Of a DNA stretch of 64,000 bases, positions 58,411-64,000 are shown piece by piece. This DNA is from 66-474 sp035695065 (lineage in GTDB: Bacteria > Pseudomonadota > Gammaproteobacteria > Xanthomonadales > Rhodanobacteraceae), in assembly GCA_035695065.1 (NCBI GenBank), contig DASSEW010000007.1, positions 56,453 to 120,452 of the forward strand, given 5' to 3'. Position 1 is the first letter of the stretch, and each line of letters opens with the position of its first letter. The notes beneath the pieces are model-generated. The model searched no databases. It worked only from the letters and a program-made list of their open reading frames with translations, and had not been told where the DNA came from. The position numbers were made by a program, and so were the translations under genes.

Positions 58411-58431
58411 CTCTGCAATGGCGTTGCAGAG
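58411..58431 (+). terminator. Hairpin directly after tRNA-Met
   Basis: Eight-base perfect stem CTCTGCAA/TTGCAGAG with a five-base loop, one base after the CCA end. No U-run, so processing or termination is possible. Confidence 0.6.
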
Positions 58432-58861
58432 GCCGTGCCTCCCGGGCCTCGGGCGGCAGTTTCGTCCGACCGCTTGCGATCTGAACCCGCCCCGGTTCCG
58501 ACCAAGCGCTGCGCGGAGAATGAACCCCTGCCAAGGCCAGGCTTCGCCCCGAAGTCGTCACCGGACGTGCACGCTGCGGGCCATTCGCCTGCCCGACCGG
58601 CGTCGCCTGCTTCTTCTTCACGGAATTTCCGCTCCGGTTCGGGACAATGGCATGCTGATGTGCCGCGCACCGCCGGATGCGGTGCGCCGGATGCGAAGAA
58701 AAACTTTACGCCTCACTCACGACATTTCACGCACGACAAGTTAGCTTCACCTGCGACAGGACGACGGGTGGTTCCGAAGGATCGGAGTTTTGAGCGGAAG
58801 CGTGGCGGGTGAAGGCCGTGGGGGCCGGAGCGCCGCGCGCCGCTTGCGGAGAAGGGAATCC
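58432..58861. other. 430-base region without a convincing gene
   Basis: Contains short inverted segments (for example GCACCGCCGGATGCGGTGC near 58665) and the GC drops locally around AAGAAAAACTTTACG at 58695-58710. Open frames on both strands lack ribosome-binding sites and homology. It must hold the promoter of the sigma54-type regulator. No phage or integrase remnant is recognisable. Confidence 0.5.
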
Positions 58862-60253
58862 ATGAATACTTGCACAGGGAGCGTGCTGCTGGTGGACGAC
58901 AACGACGCGTTCAGTACCGCGGTCGTTGAAGTCGCGAGACTGGCGCATTGCAAGATCACCGCAACCGACAATCTGGAATCGGCGCGCAAGCTGGTTTCCG
59001 AAAAGGCCTATGACCTGCTTCTGATCGACCTCGCGTTGCCCGACGGCAACGGACTCGACCTGGTGCAGGACATCGATCTCGCAAGCCAGGGCCGGATCGC
59101 CATCGTCACCGGCAACCCGAGCATCGAAACCGCGGTGCGCGCTGTGAAATCGCCGGCGTTCGAATACCTGATCAAGCCGGTCTCGATGGAATCGCTGACC
59201 CGCCTGATGGAAGACGCGCACCAGCGCGCGCGGGCGCGGCAGGTTTCCGCCGTGCGGCTGTTCGGCGGCATGATCGGCCAGACCGGATGCATGCAGGAAC
59301 TGTTCGAGAAGATCCGCCGCGTCGCGTCGCTGGACGTCAGCGTGCTGGTGCATGGCGAGAGCGGCACCGGCAAGGAACTGGTGGCGCGCGCGCTGCACGA
59401 ACTTTCCGGGCGCGCCGGACGCTTCGTGGCGGTCAACTGCGGCGCGATCGCGCCGGAGTTGCTCTCCAGCCAGTTGTTCGGCCACGAACGCGGTTCCTTC
59501 ACCGGCGCGATGCAATCGCACGCCGGCTACTTCGAACAGGCGCAGGGCGGCACGCTGTTCCTGGACGAGATCACCGAGATGCCGCTGGCGCTGCAGGTGT
59601 ACCTGCTGCGCGTGATCGAGACGCGCACGCTCACGCGCGTCGGCGGCTCGCGCGAACTGCCGATCGACGTGCGCGTGATCGCCGCGTCCAATCGCGATCC
59701 GCAACGCGCGGTCGCGAGCGGCGCGTTGCGTTCCGACCTGTATTTCCGCCTGCTGGAATTCCCGCTGCTGGTGCCGCCGCTGCGCGAGCGGCGCGAAGAC
59801 ATCCCGCTGCTGGCGCGGCATTTCCTCGATCGCCTGAACGAGCGCTACGGCACGGCCAAGACCTTCAGTCCGGATGCGCTGCGCAAGCTCAGCGAACGCG
59901 CGTGGCCGGGCAACGTGCGCGAGCTGCGCCATGCCGTGCAGCGCCACTACATCATGGCCGGCGAGAGCGGCGAGATCGAAGTGCAGCCGGAACCCGAGCA
60001 GCCGATGCGTTCAAGCGCCAGCAGCGATGGCGCGATTCGCTTCACCGTCGGCATGACTTTCGACGACGTCGAACGCGAGATGCTTTTGAAGACGCTCGCG
60101 CATTTCAACAACAACAAGCGCCAGGCAGCGCGCGCGCTGGGCATCACCGCCAAGACCATCTACAACCGCTTGCTCCGTTATCGCTCGCAGGAACTGATCG
60201 GCGACGAGTTGCTGGGCGATCCGGTGGAGGAGAACGAACGGCTGGCGGAGTAG
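58862..60253 (+). CDS. Sigma54-dependent response regulator
   Basis: 463 residues. Receiver (residues 8-125; acceptor Asp56 in LLLIDLALPDG), AAA+ sigma54-activation domain (Walker A HGESGTGKELV, Walker B GGTLFLDEI, R-finger LRERREDIPLL), and a Fis-type helix-turn-helix at the C terminus (NNNKRQAARALGITAKTIYNRL). The loop that contacts sigma54 reads GSFTGA rather than the usual GAFTGA; this variant occurs in some functional activators. No kinase is adjacent, so the cognate sensor is unknown. AAGGGAATCC precedes the ATG at 58862. Confidence 0.93.
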   Translation: MNTCTGSVLLVDDNDAFSTAVVEVARLAHCKITATDNLESARKLVSEKAYDLLLIDLALPDGNGLDLVQDIDLASQGRIAIVTGNPSIETAVRAVKSPAFEYLIKPVSMESLTRLMEDAHQRARARQVSAVRLFGGMIGQTGCMQELFEKIRRVASLDVSVLVHGESGTGKELVARALHELSGRAGRFVAVNCGAIAPELLSSQLFGHERGSFTGAMQSHAGYFEQAQGGTLFLDEITEMPLALQVYLLRVIETRTLTRVGGSRELPIDVRVIAASNRDPQRAVASGALRSDLYFRLLEFPLLVPPLRERREDIPLLARHFLDRLNERYGTAKTFSPDALRKLSERAWPGNVRELRHAVQRHYIMAGESGEIEVQPEPEQPMRSSASSDGAIRFTVGMTFDDVEREMLLKTLAHFNNNKRQAARALGITAKTIYNRLLRYRSQELIGDELLGDPVEENERLAE

Positions 60254-60256
60254 CGC

Positions 60257-60324
60257 GGGGCGGGCACCGCCCGCCGGTTGGATCTGCGTACCAAGCCTTC
60301 GATGGCGGACAATGTCCGCCCTAC
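60257..60324. repeat. REP-like inverted pair, family A
   Basis: Left arm GGGGCGGGCACCGCCCGCC (head degraded), spacer of about 28 bases, right arm GGCGGACAATGTCCGCCCTAC. Three bases after the regulator stop codon. Confidence 0.8.
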
Positions 60325-60331
60325 TTCGGTT

Positions 60332-60622
60332 CTAAAAGCGTTCGACGAACTCCACCGCTACCCCAAGCCTCCGCGCCAATCTTTGCACTTCCCCGCGCGC
60401 CTGGTCGGCGGATTTCGGATCCAGCGCGTGCATCTCGACGTCGTGGAAATCCGAATGCTCGATGTCGGCGCGCAGCCCGGCCGAGCTGGAATCGTCGTCC
60501 CGATGCGGTTCCTCGTCGGCGACTTCCTCCACCCGGTCCACGCCATCGAAGCCGCGCGCGAGCGCGAGCAGCGTGCCGACCCGTTCGGGTTCACCATCCA
60601 GGCGGAATCGCAGGGTTCGCAT
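60332..60622 (-). CDS. Small acidic hypothetical protein, 96 residues
   Basis: Begins MRTLRFRLDGEPERVGTLLALARG, with a middle rich in Asp and Glu (EEVADEEPHRDDDSSS) and a C-terminal amphipathic helix (SADQARGEVQRLARRLGVAVEF). GGAGG lies six bases upstream of the ATG, a strong site that decides strand and start. I do not recognise a family; the pattern of a beta-strand start and an acidic linker suggests a small ferredoxin-like or ligand-binding domain. It is convergent with the sigma54-type regulator. Confidence 0.72.
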   Translation of the reverse strand: MRTLRFRLDGEPERVGTLLALARGFDGVDRVEEVADEEPHRDDDSSSAGLRADIEHSDFHDVEMHALDPKSADQARGEVQRLARRLGVAVEFVERF

Positions 60623-60927
60623 GGCTGCCTCCATTCGCGTGCGGGATACCTTCGCGAATCATGATCCGTGCCAGCGATTCGTCACGCGATCGCAACGATC
60701 GAGAACCCGCCAGCTCTGGTGCGCTTCGTGCTGCACGCAGGCAAGTCCCCATCGAAGCGACCAGGCATGAGCAGAATGTTTCACCGCGGCGCACGCGGGC
60801 GCGCCGGCACCGCCCATCCGCCATTACCCGCATGCACCGGCGAAGAACGGCTTCCTTGCCCGCCCCGCGCGCCGCGCCCTGACCGAATTTTTTGCGCGTG
60901 CGCAGAAAAGTTTTGCTGGTGCCTGCG
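60623..60927. other. Intergenic region upstream of the glycosyltransferase
   Basis: 305 bases with no convincing gene. An AT-rich patch (CCGAATTTTTTGCG near 60880) may belong to the promoter of the glycosyltransferase operon. Nothing else is recognisable. Confidence 0.45.
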
Positions 60928-62067
60928 ATGAACGGCATCGGCATGCATTCCGCGCGTGCGCAAAGGGCGGTCGCACTGGCGCCACCGCACCGCCTGCGCA
61001 TCGCGCAGGTCGCTCCATTGGCGGAATCCGTTCCGCCCCGGCAGTACGGCGGCACCGAGCGCGTCGTCGCATATCTCTCCGAAGCGCTGGTCGCCGCCGG
61101 ACATGAAGTGACGCTGTTCGCCTCCGGCGATTCGAGCGCGCGCGTGAACCTGCACGCATGCTGCCCGCGCGCGTTGCGCGGCCAGCATGGCGTGTGCGAT
61201 CCGAACCTGTGGTCCGCGCTGGAGATCCAGGCCGTGCTCGACCACGCCGACGCTTTCGACATCGTCCACTTCCATACCGGCTACCTGCATTTCGCGATGC
61301 GCGAATGCCTGCCGCCGCATCTCACCACCCTGCATGGCCGGCTGGATTTCGATCCGCCGCAGTTCTACGCGCGTTATCCGCGCGCGCCGCTGGTCTCGAT
61401 CTCCGAAGCGCAGCGGCAGCCGTGGCCGCACGCCGCCTGGCTGCGCACCATCCATCACGGCCTGCCGCGCGACCTGCTGCACGCAGGCCCGGGCGACGGC
61501 GGCTATCTCGTCTTCATCGGCCGGATCTCGCCGGAGAAGCGCGTGGACCGCGCGGTCGAAATCGCGCGCCGGGTGGGCATGCCGCTGAAGATCGCGGCCA
61601 AGATCGACGACGCCGACGCGGCGTACATGGCGCAATCCATTCGTCCGCTGCTGGACGCGCCGGGCGTGGAATTCCTGGGCGAAGCCGATGAAGCGCAGAA
61701 GCAGGAGCTGCTGGCGCACGCGGCGGCGCTGCTGTTTCCGATCGACTGGCCCGAGCCGTTCGGGCTGGTGATGATCGAATCGCTGGCGTGCGGCACGCCG
61801 GTGATCGCGTACGCGCAAGGCTCGGTGCCGGAGATCGTCGAGCATGGCCGCAGCGGATTCCTGGTGGATTCGATCGACTCCGCGGTGCGTGCCGTGCGGC
61901 GCCTGCGCGAACTCGATCGCACCGAATGCCGGCGCGCTTTCGAGCAGCGCTTCACCGCCGAACGCATGGCCGCCGATTACGTGGAGGCCTACCGCGCGGT
62001 GCTCCACGAACACGTGCCCGCGAACCTGCCGCGCACCCCGGACGCCTTGCAGGCGAATGCATCATGA
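60928..62067 (+). CDS. GT4-family glycosyltransferase
   Basis: 379 residues from the ATG at 60928 (an ATG-like start at 60892 would add 12). GT-B fold: IAQVAPLAESVPPRQYGGTERVVAYLSEAL at the N-terminal donor/acceptor start, DIVHFHTGYLHF, VFIGRISPEKRVDRAVEIA, and the nucleotide-sugar motif EPFGLVMIESLACGTPVIAY. The acceptor is unknown. Its stop codon overlaps the start of the debranching-like enzyme (ATGA), and this pairing suggests a role in glycogen or another alpha-glucan, or in stress sugars. Confidence 0.88.
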   Translation: MNGIGMHSARAQRAVALAPPHRLRIAQVAPLAESVPPRQYGGTERVVAYLSEALVAAGHEVTLFASGDSSARVNLHACCPRALRGQHGVCDPNLWSALEIQAVLDHADAFDIVHFHTGYLHFAMRECLPPHLTTLHGRLDFDPPQFYARYPRAPLVSISEAQRQPWPHAAWLRTIHHGLPRDLLHAGPGDGGYLVFIGRISPEKRVDRAVEIARRVGMPLKIAAKIDDADAAYMAQSIRPLLDAPGVEFLGEADEAQKQELLAHAAALLFPIDWPEPFGLVMIESLACGTPVIAYAQGSVPEIVEHGRSGFLVDSIDSAVRAVRRLRELDRTECRRAFEQRFTAERMAADYVEAYRAVLHEHVPANLPRTPDALQANAS

Positions 62068-64000
62068 ACGCGACCGCGCAACGCTCTCCCGATCCGTATC
62101 ACATCGCTTCGCATTCTGCGCACGCGGATGCGGATGCCTCGTCCTACACGCTCAACCACGCCGACACGTTCGCGGTGCTGGATCGCTGGGGCGATGCCGA
62201 CAGCGATGCAGGCGGCTCGCTGGGCTTCTACCACCGCGACACGCGTTATCTCTCCTGCTTCCAGGCGCACCTCAACGGCGTGCGCCCGGTGCTGCTCACT
62301 TCCACCGTCGCCGACGACAACCTGACGCTGGTGGTGGATCTCACCAACGAGGAGTCCGACGAGCTGCCCAAGGATGCGCTGCACCTGCGCAAGTGCGCGG
62401 CGATCCACGCCGGCTGCTGCGAGATCCTCTACGAGATCGGCAATTACGACATGCAGCCGCACGAGGTCGTGCTGGAGATCCGCATCGATGCGGACTTCCG
62501 CGACATCTTCGAGGTGCGCGGCATGCACCGCCGCCACGCACGGCCGCACTGCCGGCGCGAGACCGCGGGCGGCGAATTGCGTTTCCACTACACCGGGCTG
62601 GACCGCGTGCGCCGCACCACGCAGTTGCAATGGTCGAGTGCCCCCGATTCGCGCGGCAAGGACACGGCGCGCTTCCGCTGGCTGCTGCAACCGGGCGAGC
62701 GCGTCAGCCTGACCGCGACCTTGCACTTCGTCGAGCACGGCTTCCAGCCGGCGCCGGCGATGCGCAAGCGCAAACCCGACCACATCGCCTTCTGGCACGA
62801 GCGGCTGCCGAAGATCGAAACGACCTGCCGCCCGCTGCAACTGTGGTTGCGCCGCAGCGCCGCGGATCTGTCGTCGCTGATCGCGGAGACGCCGTGCGGC
62901 CCGTACCCGCACGCGGGCGTGCCCTGGTACAACACGGCGTTCGGCCGCGACGGCCTGATCACCGCGCTGCAGCTGCTGTGGGCGCTACCGGAACTCGCGC
63001 GCGGCGTGTTGCGCTTCCTCGCCGCGACGCAGGCGACGGAAGTGGATCCGGCGCACGATGCCGAACCCGGCAAGATCGTGCACGAAACGCGCGTGTGCGA
63101 GATGGCGCGGCTGGGCGAGGTGCCGTTCGGGCGTTACTACGGTTCGGTGGATTCCACGCCGCTGTTCGTCGTGCTGGCCGGCGAGTACCTGCACCAGACC
63201 GGCGACATCGAACTGATCCGCGAGCTGCAACCGGCGCTGCTTGCCGCGCTGGGCTGGATCGACGAATACGGCGATTCCGATCACGACGGCTTCATCGATT
63301 ATGCGAAGCAGGCCGGCAACGGACTCGCCAACCAGGGCTGGAAGGATTCGGTGGATGCGATCTCGCACGCGGACGGCACGCTCGCGAGCTCGCCGATCGC
63401 CTTGTGCGAAGTGCAGGCCTACGTGTTCGCGGCGTGGAATTGCGCCGATTTCATGTTCCAGATGCTGGACGACGCCGAGCGCGCCGCGCGCTACCGCAGC
63501 AAGGCGCGCGAGTTGCGCGAACGTTTCAATCGCGCGTTCTGGCTGGACGAACTCGGCAGCTATGCGCTGGCGCTGGACGGCGAACACGCGCCGTGCAAGG
63601 TGCTGGCGTCCAATGCCGGCCAGTGCCTGTGGACCGGCATCGTCGAACCGGACAAGGCCGAGCGGCTGGCGCGCAGCATGCTCGATCCGCGGCTGTTCGC
63701 CGGCTGGGGCATCCGCACCTTGGCCGAAGGCGAGGTGCGCTACAACCCGCTCTCGTACCACAACGGCTCGGTGTGGCCGCACGACAACGCGCTGATCGCG
63801 CGCGGCCTGAGCCGCTACGGTTGCATGGATGCCGCGGTGCGCGTGTTCAACGCGTTCTTCGACGCCGCAACGTTGCTGCCGCTGCACCGGCTGCCGGAGC
63901 TGTATTGCGGTTTCGCGAAAACCAGCAACCTCGGACCGGTGCCGTATCCGGTCGCCTGTTCGCCGCAGGCCTGGGCAGTGGGCAGCATCTACATGATGCT
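62064..64000 (+). CDS. Amylo-alpha-1,6-glucosidase / glycogen-debranching-like enzyme, 3' truncated
   Basis: 645 residues are visible, open to the window end. The N-terminal domain (about residues 20-220: FAVLDRWGDADSD, GFYHRDTRYLSCFQ, VDLTNEESDELPKDALHLR) matches the GDE_N_bis family. The second part is an alpha/alpha barrel with NTAFGRDGLITALQLLWAL, IVHETRVCEMARLGEVPFGRYYGSVDSTPLFV, GLANQGWKDS and YHNGSVWPHDNALIARG, as in bacterial amylo-alpha-1,6-glucosidase-like proteins. It probably removes branches from glucans or acts on a related glycan. Coupled translation with the GT4 gene is visible. About 70-100 C-terminal residues are likely missing. Confidence 0.88.
   Translation, partial: MNATAQRSPDPYHIASHSAHADADASSYTLNHADTFAVLDRWGDADSDAGGSLGFYHRDTRYLSCFQAHLNGVRPVLLTSTVADDNLTLVVDLTNEESDELPKDALHLRKCAAIHAGCCEILYEIGNYDMQPHEVVLEIRIDADFRDIFEVRGMHRRHARPHCRRETAGGELRFHYTGLDRVRRTTQLQWSSAPDSRGKDTARFRWLLQPGERVSLTATLHFVEHGFQPAPAMRKRKPDHIAFWHERLPKIETTCRPLQLWLRRSAADLSSLIAETPCGPYPHAGVPWYNTAFGRDGLITALQLLWALPELARGVLRFLAATQATEVDPAHDAEPGKIVHETRVCEMARLGEVPFGRYYGSVDSTPLFVVLAGEYLHQTGDIELIRELQPALLAALGWIDEYGDSDHDGFIDYAKQAGNGLANQGWKDSVDAISHADGTLASSPIALCEVQAYVFAAWNCADFMFQMLDDAERAARYRSKARELRERFNRAFWLDELGSYALALDGEHAPCKVLASNAGQCLWTGIVEPDKAERLARSMLDPRLFAGWGIRTLAEGEVRYNPLSYHNGSVWPHDNALIARGLSRYGCMDAAVRVFNAFFDAATLLPLHRLPELYCGFAKTSNLGPVPYPVACSPQAWAVGSIYMM

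Noticed and set aside
58418..58744. Short frames on both strands after tRNA-Met
   Set aside because: They overlap each other, lack start signals and read as proline/arginine-rich noise.
60278..60664. A plus-strand frame opposite the small acidic protein
   Set aside because: The minus-strand gene has GGAGG six bases before its ATG and a sensible composition; the plus frame begins in a REP pair.

Overview
This is a GC-rich (about two thirds G+C in most sampled lines), densely packed gammaproteobacterial chromosome segment. The rhlB<>trxA>rho and ftsE-ftsX...rpoH neighbourhoods, the tsaD<>rpsU divergence, a plant-type gshA, a RelA-free set of c-di-GMP and two-component proteins, and many short GTAG-headed palindromes like those described in Stenotrophomonas all point to the Lysobacterales (Xanthomonadales), probably Rhodanobacteraceae or Xanthomonadaceae. 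The family assignment is inference. No CRISPR array, prophage, integrase or insertion sequence is visible. Nearly all genes are housekeeping or common envelope/regulatory genes.

Layout. 1-6.6 kb: the 3' part of alaA, an SGNH hydrolase, DUF924, a 7TM diguanylate cyclase, a DUF4124 protein, ogt, an SDR and a tiny lipoprotein. 6.6-11.8 kb: a GIY-YIG-like ORFan of lower GC, sppA, a MATE exporter, DUF3667 and DUF4286. 12-16.3 kb: priA (with a DnaA-box palindrome upstream), a terminator inside inverted heptamer arrays, rpoH with a structured leader, ung. 16.3-22.6 kb: a double-receiver protein with a degenerate first domain, ftsX-ftsE, rhlB, trxA, rho. 22.8-27.6 kb: LOG phosphoribohydrolase, free-Met-sulfoxide reductase, bioD, a small unknown, a secreted M3 peptidase. 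27.6-29.0 kb: one AT-richer DUF2971 gene, the clearest foreign insert. 29-36 kb: a CtlX-type hydrolase, gshA, engB, a c4-like dihaem cytochrome, two tandem DsbA proteins (one a lipoprotein) and an EEP-family hydrolase. 36-46 kb: a secreted protein made of two tandem modules, slt, an NDUFA9-like SDR, cca, MidA, and a folate/pterin group (pteridine reductase, folK, folB) together with tsaD. 46-52.5 kb: rpsU, yqeY, an MFS-PlsC fusion, ampE-like, nudC-erpA, DUF6776, hemJ. 52.6-58.1 kb: a signalling pair (receiver/GGDEF/EAL protein with degenerate output domains, translationally coupled to a hybrid histidine kinase) and rppH. 58.3-64 kb: an elongator tRNA-Met with a good promoter, a sigma54-type response regulator, a small acidic protein, and a coupled GT4 glycosyltransferase / glycogen-debranching-like enzyme cut by the window end.

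Two threads tie the region together. One is regulation: c-di-GMP and two-component proteins, sigma-32, Rho and RhlB. The other is the intergenic architecture: at least three families of short palindromic repeats fill gene ends, two of them built as inverted pairs with GTAG...CTAC termini. I see no strong case for a wholly new multi-gene system. The best leads are the DnaA-box palindrome at priA, the degenerate c-di-GMP/hybrid-kinase pair, the REP-like pairs, and the DUF2971 insert.
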